This document shows, piece by piece, positions 1-5,537 of a DNA stretch of 9,325 nt. This stretch comes from Candidatus Methanolliviera sp. GoM_oil. GTDB taxonomy: Archaea; Halobacteriota; Methanoliparia; Methanoliparales; Methanoliparaceae. The stretch covers positions 1 to 9,325 of the forward strand of contig CABGHG010000058.1 of NCBI GenBank assembly GCA_902158735.1, read 5' to 3'. The translations under genes and the position numbers were made by a program. Numbering within the stretch: position 1 is the stretch's first letter; each line of letters begins with the position of its first letter. Under the pieces are notes generated by a model that saw nothing but the letters and a program-made list of their open reading frames with translations, did no database searches and had not been told where the DNA came from.

Positions 1-181
1 ATCTAGCATTTAAACCAAACATCTCTTGTATAAGCTTTTTTAAATCGTTTTTTGATAAATTGTCGTCCATAATTCTATTATAAGCAAATCTATGAGCAGA
101 AGAGTAAACTCTCATTAAATTATCCAGTTTACCTTTGTCTTCTTCTGTAAGTATCAATTCCGATTTAACTGTTATCTGCAT
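1..181 (-). CDS. TnpB-like (IS200/IS605 OrfB) protein, N-terminal part, cut by window edge
   Basis: Reading the minus strand from ATG at 181-179 gives 60 open codons to the window edge, so the gene is 5'-complete and 3'-missing. The peptide starts MQITVKSELILTEEDKGKLD, continues with an AHRFAYNRI segment and ends KKLIQEMFGLNAR. This opening (beta-strand with basic residues, 'T.E....L', a helix with 'FAYN', then 'L...FGL.A') is the pattern I know from the N-terminal domain of TnpB, the RNA-guided nuclease of IS200/IS605 and IS1341-type elements. The catalytic RuvC and zinc-finger parts, and the usual guide-RNA region past the 3' end, would lie outside the window, so activity cannot be judged. 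An AAGGAG ribosome site (192-197) lies ten bases upstream and a TATA box at 239-245. The family call rests on 60 residues only. Confidence 0.72.
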   Translation of the reverse strand, partial: MQITVKSELILTEEDKGKLDNLMRVYSSAHRFAYNRIMDDNLSKNDLKKLIQEMFGLNAR

Positions 182-191
182 CTTCTTTCAA

Positions 192-197
192 CTCCTT
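192..197 (-). promoter_or_regulatory. Ribosome binding site of the tnpB-like gene
   Basis: AAGGAG on the minus strand, ten bases before the ATG at 181. It is the strongest Shine-Dalgarno match in the left part of the window and fixes the start of the tnpB-like frame. Confidence 0.65.
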
Positions 198-238
198 TTC
201 AATTCGTTTGGAATATATTAGTATTTTTTAAACATCAC

Positions 239-245
239 TATATAA
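239..245 (-). promoter_or_regulatory. TATA box of the tnpB-like gene (predicted)
   Basis: The minus strand reads CTTATATAG here, close to the archaeal TATA consensus. A start about 25 bases downstream would fall near 214, giving a leader of about 30 bases that carries the AAGGAG site. Position and spacing fit; there is no experimental support. Confidence 0.45.
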
Positions 246-263
246 GAATACCCAATAGTATTC
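246..263. repeat. Short inverted repeat GAATAC / GTATTC
   Basis: Six-base arms (246-251 and 258-263) around a six-base loop, directly upstream of the TATA box of the tnpB-like gene. IS200/IS605-type elements carry short subterminal hairpins instead of terminal inverted repeats, so this could belong to the left end of the element. Arms this short also arise by chance in AT-rich DNA. Confidence 0.3.
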
Positions 264-425
264 AAATGTTTCCGTTATCAATCAACTGTTGCTTACACTT
301 GAAAAAATAATTTCTCATAATCGCAAACAATCCCAATGTGCGTCAAGAACTTTGCTATCCATCATTAGCAAAACTCAATAAATGTTTATTTAGTTTTTAA
401 TATAACATGACATCTGAAGGAGATC

Positions 426-545
426 TTATTTCTTCTTCGCGATTTCGAATATCCTTTTGAAGTATGATTTCAGCATTTCTTCACCTTCTTCACCATTTGA
501 ATTTATCCCTATCTTTATATTTTTGGTGGTATTACATCTAAACAC
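426..545 (-). pseudogene. Possible C-terminal remnant of an unknown protein
   Basis: On the minus strand, a frame opening at GTG (545-543) reads 39 codons to TAA (428-426). The peptide has a lysine- and glutamate-rich, amphipathic end, with SNGEEGEEMLKSYFKRIF and then EIAKKK before the stop. The composition resembles a genuine helical protein tail more than random AT-rich translation. There is no ribosome site, and the frame stays open backwards into the antisense of the DUF362 gene, which may be accidental. It could be a leftover of a gene broken by the neighbouring transposon, a small protein, or chance. I cannot name a family. Confidence 0.22.
514..521 (+). promoter_or_regulatory. TATA box of the DUF362 gene (predicted)
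   Basis: TTTATATT ends 26 bases before the ATG at 548, the right distance for a transcript that starts at or a few bases before the start codon. The same octamer occurs at 2785-2792, 28 bases before the ATG at 2821. No Shine-Dalgarno sequence precedes the ATG, which fits leaderless translation. Confidence 0.5.
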
Positions 546-547
546 GC

Positions 548-1432
548 ATGAAGATAATTGAGAAGAGAGCAAAAGAGATATCCAACGTCATTCAACAAGT
601 TTCAACAAAGAGAGGGAAAATATTGGTCAAACCGAATATCGTCAGTTGCGAGCCCTATCCCACGACGACGGATCCGAGCGTATTGGATGTGGTGTTGAAC
701 GCATTTGAAGTATCAGAGGTCGCGGTGGCCGATGGACCTGCCCCAGACAAAGTTTACTACTATAAAAATAGACCAATTCGCTTCAAAATGGATGAGATGA
801 ATGATATAAGGGCATCATCCCTAAAATTTTGGGAAGACGCCAGAGAATATGTCGATGGAAGATTACCACCAGAATTGGAGAGAGATACCTTAAATTATAT
901 TCATGGTGTCGTCATTGAATCCGAACTTGCAAAGATCTGCGAGAAACATGGAATAGAGATGAGATGTTTTGACACAGACTTTGAGTATGAAGAGGTCGAA
1001 GAGCAGGGGTTTAAGTTTAGGATCGTCAAACTGGATGACTTTGACCTCATTGTGGCGTTACCCGTGCTAAAATTGCACTCAGAATGTGGATTCACTGGTG
1101 CAAGAAAGATTCTATTTGGCTTGATCAATCATTTTGACAAGATCAGGCTTCATGTTTATGCAAATAGAGGCAGATTAAATTTTATGAGACTCATCGATGA
1201 TCTGCCAAGGATAATCGGGAGAAGAACGCTGACGATGCTGGATGCGACCTTTGTTCAATGTGCACAGGAGAGGGTGTGGGGTGGGACGAATGTCAAAAAG
1301 ATCGAAGGAGGTCTGATCGTCGGCGAGAATCCTTACGAGATAGATGAATACGCCCGTCGGTTACTCAAAAGAGAAGATATCGTGAATTATACATATATGT
1401 ATACATATAAAGATCAGGGAAGTATATGGTGA
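548..1432 (+). CDS. DUF362 domain-containing protein
   Basis: A 294-residue protein that is almost all DUF362 domain. Visible family features are 'ILVKPNIV' (25-32) followed by 'YPTTTDPSVLDVVL' (37-50), the 'VAVADGPAP' turn (58-66), the central 'LPVLKLHSECGFTGARK' then 'LFGLINH' (171-195), 'LTMLDA' (228-233) and the late 'GLIVGENPYEIDEYARRLL' stretch (255-273). DUF362 proteins are widespread in anaerobes, often next to or fused to 4Fe-4S ferredoxin domains, and their reaction is not established. This one has no ferredoxin tail and no signal peptide, so it should be cytoplasmic. The C-terminal end is tyrosine-rich (YTYMYTYKD) because its DNA contains a 16-bp palindrome. The start has no Shine-Dalgarno site; the TATA box at 514-521 suggests a leaderless message. 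The unidentified gene that follows begins within about 30 bases and may be co-transcribed. Confidence 0.85.
   Translation: MKIIEKRAKEISNVIQQVSTKRGKILVKPNIVSCEPYPTTTDPSVLDVVLNAFEVSEVAVADGPAPDKVYYYKNRPIRFKMDEMNDIRASSLKFWEDAREYVDGRLPPELERDTLNYIHGVVIESELAKICEKHGIEMRCFDTDFEYEEVEEQGFKFRIVKLDDFDLIVALPVLKLHSECGFTGARKILFGLINHFDKIRLHVYANRGRLNFMRLIDDLPRIIGRRTLTMLDATFVQCAQERVWGGTNVKKIEGGLIVGENPYEIDEYARRLLKREDIVNYTYMYTYKDQGSIW
1394..1409. repeat. Perfect 16-bp palindrome overlapping a TATA-like element
   Basis: TATATGTATACATATA is its own reverse complement and lies inside the last codons of the DUF362 gene. Its right half continues into ATATAAAG (1405-1412), a fair TATA box for the next gene; a start about 26 bases downstream would fall near 1433, shortly before that gene's TTG/ATG starts. 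It could be an operator on an internal promoter, or a chance product of alternating purine-pyrimidine codons for tyrosine and threonine. Confidence 0.4.
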
Positions 1433-1463
1433 ATATGATGAAAGACTAAAATTGGACCATAAA

Positions 1464-2099
1464 ATGACGGTCTCAAATAACTTAAAACAAGTTCTAAAAG
1501 AGAGATTTCCGGAAGAGAGAACAGATCTATTGGCTGAAGTGATGGTAAAAGCTGCGAGAGATGGAACGATCTCCTATAATGAGGTAGAGAAATTGGAAGG
1601 TTCTACCGAAGACCTTCTCTTCCTCTTCTCTCAAAGATTATTGATTCCAATCAGAATATCAGAGGTAGTTCCGGAGAGCAAATCATGGGAGGATAGGATA
1701 TTGTATGCAAGACCGAATATGGAGGAGAGATACGAGATGCCCGAGATCATTCGATATTTGATCAAAGGAGTTGAGGAGACCGAGAGATGGGATGCCGAGT
1801 GTGCAATCAAAAATTACTTGGAAAGTATTGAAGAATCGAAAGTGAAAGAGATTTTAGAGATTTTTCGGATGGTGAAGAGGAAGATATCTGACGATGATAT
1901 CCCATCTAAAATCTACAAAATAGAACCAGAATTTCTTAAAAGATCTCTGGATGAATTGGAATTAGATACAGAGAAAACGGTGAAGGAGCTCGTAAGAGGA
2001 GGAATAATCAGTTTTTCTCTGCGTAATCCAGCCCAAAACAGGCTTCGATTTGAGGTGAACCCTTCGCTCTATGAATTTCGCTCTATGAATAAAAGATAA
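1464..2099 (+). CDS. Unidentified protein, possibly winged-helix domains at both ends
   Basis: I do not recognise this family. From ATG 1464 the protein has 211 residues; a TTG at 1452 in the same frame would add four, and neither has a good ribosome site. The frame stays open back to 1386 without a standard start. The protein is charged, soluble and largely helical, with no membrane segment, cysteine cluster or catalytic motif. Two stretches look like winged helices: near the N-terminus 'DGTISYNEVEKL' followed by 'LLFLFSQRLLIPIRI', and at the C-terminus 'DTEKTVKELVRGGIISFSL' followed by a 'RLRFEVNP' strand. Each pairs a recognition-type helix with a short hydrophobic strand. A long helical middle (RYLIKGVEETERWD, EEILEIF-like repeats) joins them. 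This suggests a DNA-binding or protein-interaction role, perhaps with the DUF362 gene upstream, but it is only inference. Confidence 0.7.
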   Translation: MTVSNNLKQVLKERFPEERTDLLAEVMVKAARDGTISYNEVEKLEGSTEDLLFLFSQRLLIPIRISEVVPESKSWEDRILYARPNMEERYEMPEIIRYLIKGVEETERWDAECAIKNYLESIEESKVKEILEIFRMVKRKISDDDIPSKIYKIEPEFLKRSLDELELDTEKTVKELVRGGIISFSLRNPAQNRLRFEVNPSLYEFRSMNKR

Positions 2100-2112
2100 A
2101 GCAAAATTCATC

Positions 2113-2598
2113 TCAGACAAATGCAGATTTTAGTGTCTCTTCATCGATTGAGCAACTGAAATTTCTGTCTAAACCCTTCTAACAGTTCTTTCCTGCTCAA
2201 AATATCTGCAAAACCACCCGTACCTTTTAGAACGATGGTTGGCTTACCAGCTCCAATGCAAGGAAAGCTCATTTAAGGTGCCCCATCTGCCGGCGATGCC
2301 GATCACTGCATCGGCCATCGTTATGAGCAGATAATTTCTAATGTAACCTAGATGAGTTGGAATGGCGATATCGATGAATTTGTTCGCTCCTCTCTAAAAT
2401 GTGGTAGAATCCCGATCATCAATCTCCTCCCCGCTTCACTCTTTTGGCTGCCTTCATGACCTCGCCCTTGCCACCGCAGATTAAAATGCCGCATTTCTCG
2501 GCGATGTGGTATCCTACATCCTCGGCAGTCTTTAGTGCAGACGCCGTGAGAGTCTCATCACTTCCGTCACTTCCGGAGAGGGCAATTAATTTCTTCAT
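2113..2598 (-). pseudogene. Decayed TIGR00725 family (LOG-type Rossmann nucleotide-binding) gene
   Basis: Minus strand, from ATG 2598 to TGA 2113-2115; the span (162 codons) is about the family's normal length. Frame 1 reads MKKLIALSGSD, then 'AEKCGILICGGKGEVMKAAKR' (33-53) and stops at 2421. A shift to frame 2 gives 'LMIGILPHFREE'; another to frame 3 gives 'NKFIDIAIPTHLGYIRN', 'ADAVIGIAGRWGTLNELSL'; a return to frame 2 gives 'GKPTIVLKGTGGFADIL'; a last shift gives 'SIDEETLKSAFV' and a stop. These blocks follow in the order of the TIGR00725 family, relatives of the LOG cytokinin-type phosphoribohydrolases and DprA-like SLOG proteins (GG-G-M, GILP, RN, GTL-E, KP-V-L). Four frameshifts within 490 bases make it inactive unless the assembly is at fault. 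The domain is well conserved between shifts, so decay is recent. Confidence 0.85.
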
Positions 2599-2631
2599 CT
2601 TTATTATCCTTCATCGTCTTTGTAGCGTTCA

Positions 2632-2653
2632 TTTTTAGAGCGTTTTTAGAGCG
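2632..2653. repeat. Two copies of an 11-bp direct repeat (TTTTTAGAGCG)
   Basis: Exact tandem copies at 2632-2642 and 2643-2653, with a partial third (TTTTTG) running into the 30-bp array. It lies between the start of the decayed LOG-type gene and the larger repeat array. Probably replication slippage; no function visible. Confidence 0.6.
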
Positions 2654-2658
2654 TTTTT

Positions 2659-2778
2659 GTAGTATTCTCTGGTTATTCTCAACCAATTGTAGTATTCTCT
2701 GGTTATTCTCAACCAATTGTAGTATTCTCTGGTTATTCTCAACCAATTGTAGTATTCTCTGGTTATGCTCAACCAATC
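2659..2778. repeat. Four tandem 30-bp repeats with internal hairpin
   Basis: Units at 2659-2688, 2689-2718, 2719-2748 and 2749-2778. The first three are identical; the fourth differs by T to G at 2767 and T to C at 2778. Each starts GTAGTATTCTC and contains TGGTT-ATTCTC-AACCA, a five-base inverted repeat around a six-base loop. There are no spacers, so this is not a CRISPR array. It lies just upstream of the TATA box (2785-2792) of the plus-strand gene at 2821 and upstream of the minus-strand pseudogene, so it may act as an array of binding sites. Because 30 is a multiple of three, four of six frames stay open through it; one minus frame repeats LVENNQRILQ. Confidence 0.92.
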
Positions 2779-2784
2779 AAAACA

Positions 2785-2792
2785 TTTATATT
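2785..2792 (+). promoter_or_regulatory. TATA box of the 2821-4049 gene pair (predicted)
   Basis: TTTATATT, the same octamer as at 514-521, ends 28 bases before the ATG at 2821. A start near 2814 would leave a leader of only a few bases. It directly follows the last 30-bp repeat unit, so anything bound to the array would sit against the promoter. Confidence 0.5.
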
Positions 2793-2820
2793 TGATCTAT
2801 TAAAATTTGGGACTGATGAT

Positions 2821-3408
2821 ATGAGAAGGCAAATCATAACCAATTGGAAAATTATTGCCATTATCTTGATGATAGGCATTCTTGCTTGTGTCCTCGATGA
2901 ACCGATCTTTGGAGAAGTCGCTGTAGGAGAGAATGCTATAAATATTACAGTAAAGGCGGATGATCTGGTTTTTCATTACCAAAAAGAATCCTTTTGGAAC
3001 GAAGATCAGTTCTCCAAGATCATAAAGGATAAAGACAAATTTAAACGCGATCAAATTGAACGGTTTGATGAATGCATGCCAAAAGGCATCTATGCCACAA
3101 ACCAGAAGATAGAATTCAATGAGTCGAGGAGATCTACCACTTTGAGATGCGATGTTCACAAGGCGATCTCAAAGAGTGGAGATAGATATACGGCCGAATT
3201 TGAGTGGCTTTTGGATCCTCTCGGATTAGATTTTATCGATGATAATTTCATAGAATCCAAGAGAGGACTTTCTTGGGAAGGATATATTAACGGTATTCTA
3301 ACAGATATTATGGTCGAACTTCCGCCTCAAGATATTGTTTATAAAGCTTGGCAACATCTTATTGGTCATTGCCATAAGCATGCGTGGTGGATTGAGGTAT
3401 CGAGATGA
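2821..3408 (+). CDS. Unidentified exported or lipoprotein-like protein with His/Cys-rich end
   Basis: A 195-residue protein of no family I recognise. The N-terminus has basic residues (MRRQ, K10), a hydrophobic segment (about 11-24) and 'GILAC' with Cys23, a reasonable archaeal lipobox, so it is probably secreted and lipid-anchored, or held by an N-terminal membrane helix. The rest is soluble, mixed alpha/beta, with Cys85 and Cys110. Near the end 'GHCHKHAWW' (182-190) holds three histidines and a cysteine within five positions, suggesting metal binding; this is inference. Its stop overlaps the start of the metallo-hydrolase gene by four bases (ATGA at 3405-3408), so the two are translationally coupled. 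Promoter: TATA at 2785-2792, preceded by the 30-bp repeats. There is no strong ribosome site before the ATG. Confidence 0.75.
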   Translation: MRRQIITNWKIIAIILMIGILACVLDEPIFGEVAVGENAINITVKADDLVFHYQKESFWNEDQFSKIIKDKDKFKRDQIERFDECMPKGIYATNQKIEFNESRRSTTLRCDVHKAISKSGDRYTAEFEWLLDPLGLDFIDDNFIESKRGLSWEGYINGILTDIMVELPPQDIVYKAWQHLIGHCHKHAWWIEVSR

Positions 3409-4049
3409 GAATTACCATCATTTATGACAATGAAGTCTATAAAAAAGAAGAAGGTCTTGAGGCAGATTGGGGATTCTCTTGCCTTATAGAAACAGATCTG
3501 GCAAAAATTCTCTTTGATACAGGAGCAAACGGTTCCATACTTCTCTCAAATATGAAAAAACTTAGTATCGATCCTCATTCTATCGATGAGGTCTTCATCT
3601 CTCATGGCCATTTTGATCACGCCGGTGGACTTTCTGATTTACTCAAAATAAATAAAAATGTCAAAGTTTATCTTCCGATCTCGTTTTACAAGCATCTTAA
3701 CGCGAAGGAGGTAATCAGCGTCGAAGAACCTCTTCAAATACATGAAAATATCTTTTCAACCGGCGAACTTGGAGGCATAGAGCAATCTCTTGCAATCAAA
3801 ACAGAAGAGGGAATAGTTGTGATCACAGGATGTTCTCATCCTGGGGTAAGAGATATCCTTATAGCATCCTCAAAGTTTGGAAAGGTTTATACACTGATTG
3901 GCGGTCTGCATGGATTCAGGGAATTTGACTTGCTCAAAGATTTAGAATTAGTTTGTGCTTGCCACTGTACTATATTTAAATCAGAAATAAGATCTTTATA
4001 TCCGGAGAAGAGCATTCATTGCGGAGTGGGTAAGATAATCTCATTATGA
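3405..4049 (+). CDS. Metallo-beta-lactamase-fold hydrolase, COG1237 (dihydropterin synthase-like) type
   Basis: A 214-residue MBL-fold enzyme. The metal motif is 'SHGHFDHAGGL' with His67, His69, Asp71 and His72; further ligands or landmarks are 'TGCSHPG' (141-147, His145), 'GGLHG' (166-170) and 'CHCT' (186-189, His187). The strand 'KILFDTGANGSIL' (34-46) and the end 'HCGVGKII' also match. The TGCSHPG, GGLHG, HCT and GVG set is typical of COG1237, which includes the archaeal dihydropterin-ribofuranosylaminobenzene phosphate synthase homologues of methanopterin synthesis; that exact reaction is not proven for this short member. The protein is cytoplasmic, complete and of slightly short length for the family. 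It overlaps the upstream lipoprotein-like gene by four bases and reads as the second gene of that pair. Confidence 0.88.
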   Translation: MRITIIYDNEVYKKEEGLEADWGFSCLIETDLAKILFDTGANGSILLSNMKKLSIDPHSIDEVFISHGHFDHAGGLSDLLKINKNVKVYLPISFYKHLNAKEVISVEEPLQIHENIFSTGELGGIEQSLAIKTEEGIVVITGCSHPGVRDILIASSKFGKVYTLIGGLHGFREFDLLKDLELVCACHCTIFKSEIRSLYPEKSIHCGVGKIISL

Positions 4050-4108
4050 GCGGAAGGATACGATTTGAATCCAAGAGAGATATAAAGAATTCACGGTGGT
4101 AAAGGTCG

Positions 4109-4276
4109 ATGCCGAGTATGCGAGGTAGACGAGGCGACGGAAGAAATATAAACCTTGCCCAGAATGACAGGGCGCTGGAAGAGGCAAATGCCAAGGTAAA
4201 GACAGAAAAAACAGATAAGATAGATGGGATTAAGAAATTTAATTTGTTTTTATATGAAAGGGTAAAGGTAGGATAA
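4109..4276 (+). CDS. Possible small protein or coding remnant, 55 residues
   Basis: ATG 4109 to TAA 4276, or a second ATG at 4118. The peptide has a basic start (MRGRRGDGR) and a charged middle and end (RALEEANAKVKTEKTDK, then IKKFNLFLYERVKVG), plausible for a real helical protein. There is no ribosome site, and a competing frame over the first 60 bases also looks coding, which favours a decayed gene with frameshifts. I cannot assign a family. Confidence 0.25.
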   Translation: MPSMRGRRGDGRNINLAQNDRALEEANAKVKTEKTDKIDGIKKFNLFLYERVKVG

Positions 4277-4332
4277 TTTTAGGCGGTGAAAATAAGAATA
4301 ATAACTCATCTACACACAACTTTTTTCTCACT

Positions 4333-4446
4333 TCATCCACTTAAAACTTCTCCCAATACTTTCATGCTTCCCACTAAAACAATATTCATTTTATTCAACC
4401 CCTCAGATCTAATATTCCCAAATACACGATTTAACCTATCCTCCAT
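4333..4446 (-). CDS. Possible small minus-strand frame, 37 residues
   Basis: ATG 4446 to TGA 4333 on the minus strand reads MEDRLNRVFGNIRSEGLNKM followed by a hydrophobic NIVLVGSMKVLGEVL segment. The composition is protein-like, whereas the plus-strand frame over the same bases is biased to Thr, Phe and Pro, as expected for an antisense shadow. The frame extends a few codons upstream (PLKCVFD) to a TAG. No ribosome site is visible. It may be a fragment of a lost gene. Weak support. Confidence 0.2.
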   Translation of the reverse strand: MEDRLNRVFGNIRSEGLNKMNIVLVGSMKVLGEVLSG

Positions 4447-4518
4447 ATCAAATACACATTTTAGCGGGTTTTTCTACGACAAGTAAGCCGATAACTCTTC
4501 TAAAGCATTTTTAAAGCG

Positions 4519-4541
4519 CTCAAAAATCTTCGATTTTTGAG
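4519..4541. repeat. Perfect hairpin, 10-bp arms and 3-base loop
   Basis: CTCAAAAATC (4519-4528) and GATTTTTGAG (4532-4541) are exact reverse complements around TTC. The site is 117 bases upstream of the radical SAM start. No T tract follows on either strand, so it is not a classic terminator. It could be an RNA structural element, a binding site, or a leftover end of a mobile element. Confidence 0.7.
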
Positions 4542-4658
4542 GATTCATATCGTCGAATAATAGTAGATAGTTTTATCGCAGAAAAAACTTTATGAGTGTA
4601 CAAGTGACAATTCCTCTCATATCATAACTAGAGGAGATTCCTTGCTCAGCAGGTTGAT

Positions 4659-5483
4659 ATGAAAAAAATGAAGTTGCCGGAACCGATTTCTGGGGGAATA
4701 ATACTTTCTTATAAATGTACTGCTGAGTGTCGATATTGTATGTATGCCTGCTCACCGAAATGGAGCGGGGATTGGATTTCAGAAGAAGATTTAGAAAAGA
4801 TATTGAGTCAACTGGCGGGAAAAATAAAGCCGAGTCCTTATGGACCGAAAAAGGTAAGCTTAAACTATGGACTCCATTTTACCGGTGGAGAACCATTTTT
4901 GAATTTCGAGCTTTTGCTGAGAGCCACAGAGATAGCCAATGAGTTGAATATTCCCTCAACTTTTGTTGAGACAAACTGCTACTGGTGCATCAACGAGAGA
5001 TTAACCAGAGAAAAACTTCAGCTACTCAAAGAAAAAGGCCTAAAAGGAATTTTGATCTCTGTCAATCCATTTTATTTAGAATACGTGCCATTTGAGAGAA
5101 CAGAAAGAGGGATCAAAATCAGTCAAGAAATATTTGGTAAAAATTTAATGATCTATCAGCTTCTGAGAAATTGGCATAATCATTTCGATAATTATGGAAA
5201 TTACTTGCCAGGCTATTGCGGTGGGATCTCCTTGGGTGATTGCCGAAACTTGAATGAACTTTTAAAAGATGGGTTGGATTTGGAGAGAAAGCCTGTTTTG
5301 AAATTTTTAATCAACGAGGATTTTAAAGGACTTTTTCACTTTGCTAAAGATTTTGGTTATCAGGAATTAAGAGAAGGATATGTCTCTAAATGCCATCTAT
5401 GCATTGATATAAGAAAATATCTTTTGGGGAGAGGGGAATTCGATGAACTTAAACCAAAGGAATTCTATTCTCACTTAGAATAG
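4659..5483 (+). CDS. Radical SAM enzyme with additional cysteines, substrate unknown
   Basis: A 274-residue radical SAM protein. The cluster motif is CxxxCxxC at Cys20, Cys24 and Cys27, with the usual aromatic residue before the last cysteine, and Cys31 close by. 'HFTGGEPFLNFELL' (73-86) is the SAM-binding GGEP motif. Beyond the core are Cys107 and Cys110 (NCYWC), Cys187 and Cys195 (GYCGGISLGDC) and Cys245 and Cys248 (KCHLC), enough for one auxiliary Fe-S cluster, though shorter than SPASM proteins. It therefore may modify a peptide or small molecule, but no target is recognisable beside it. The start ATG has a short AGG element five bases upstream (4651-4653); a second ATG lies at 4668. It stands alone, with about 600 near-empty bases before it and 100 after. 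The family is certain; the reaction is not. Confidence 0.9.
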   Translation: MKKMKLPEPISGGIILSYKCTAECRYCMYACSPKWSGDWISEEDLEKILSQLAGKIKPSPYGPKKVSLNYGLHFTGGEPFLNFELLLRATEIANELNIPSTFVETNCYWCINERLTREKLQLLKEKGLKGILISVNPFYLEYVPFERTERGIKISQEIFGKNLMIYQLLRNWHNHFDNYGNYLPGYCGGISLGDCRNLNELLKDGLDLERKPVLKFLINEDFKGLFHFAKDFGYQELREGYVSKCHLCIDIRKYLLGRGEFDELKPKEFYSHLE

Positions 5484-5500
5484 GAAAAATGAAGAAATAA

Positions 5501-5537
5501 AAGTGAAGTAATTCTAACGCAAGTCTAATATTCACTT
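5501..5537. repeat. Inverted repeat AAGTGAA / TTCACTT
   Basis: Seven-base arms (5501-5507 and 5531-5537) separated by 23 bases, in the gap between the radical SAM and ADP-ribosylglycohydrolase genes. It could be a binding site or weak RNA hairpin; chance is also possible. Confidence 0.3.

Larger units (their letters stand above)
182..547. other. Non-coding stretch between tnpB-like and DUF362 genes
   Basis: These 366 bases hold the control signals of the tnpB-like gene (ribosome site, TATA box, small hairpin) at the left and a TATA box for the DUF362 gene at the right (514-521). In between I see no gene with a good start. The only coding-looking frame is a minus-strand stretch at 426-545, listed separately. 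No tRNA or other structured RNA was recognised. Confidence 0.6.
4050..4658. other. 609-base stretch without a convincing gene
   Basis: Between the metallo-hydrolase and the radical SAM gene. It holds a 55-codon plus-strand frame with protein-like composition (4109-4276), a short minus-strand frame (4333-4446), a T-rich run (4248-4253) that could end transcription of the metallo-hydrolase, and a perfect hairpin at 4519-4541. In the first part a second plus frame (4069-4113) reads EFTVVKVDAEYAR, then a stop, then TRRRKKYKPCPE, which looks like broken coding sequence. No tRNA, known RNA or insertion sequence end was recognised. Confidence 0.55.

Noticed and set aside
2444..2638. Plus-strand frame of 64 codons
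   Set aside because: It is antisense to the conserved N-terminal part of the LOG-type pseudogene.
2567..2776. Minus-strand frame of 69 codons with repeated LVENNQRILQ peptide
   Set aside because: It starts only at TTG right after a TGA, has no ribosome site, and is open mainly because the 30-bp unit is a multiple of three; four of the six frames pass through the array. It also overlaps the start of the LOG-type pseudogene in another frame.
2659..2778. Possible CRISPR array
   Set aside because: The repeats are directly adjacent with no spacers, and no cas gene is present.
4286..4486. Plus-strand frame of 66 codons
   Set aside because: Composition rich in Thr, Phe, Pro and Asn, no ribosome site, and no recognisable motif; the opposite strand looks more protein-like.
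4050..4658. Possible tRNA or riboswitch in the gap
   Set aside because: No T-arm GTTCRA-type sequence, acceptor pairing or known riboswitch core was found on either strand.
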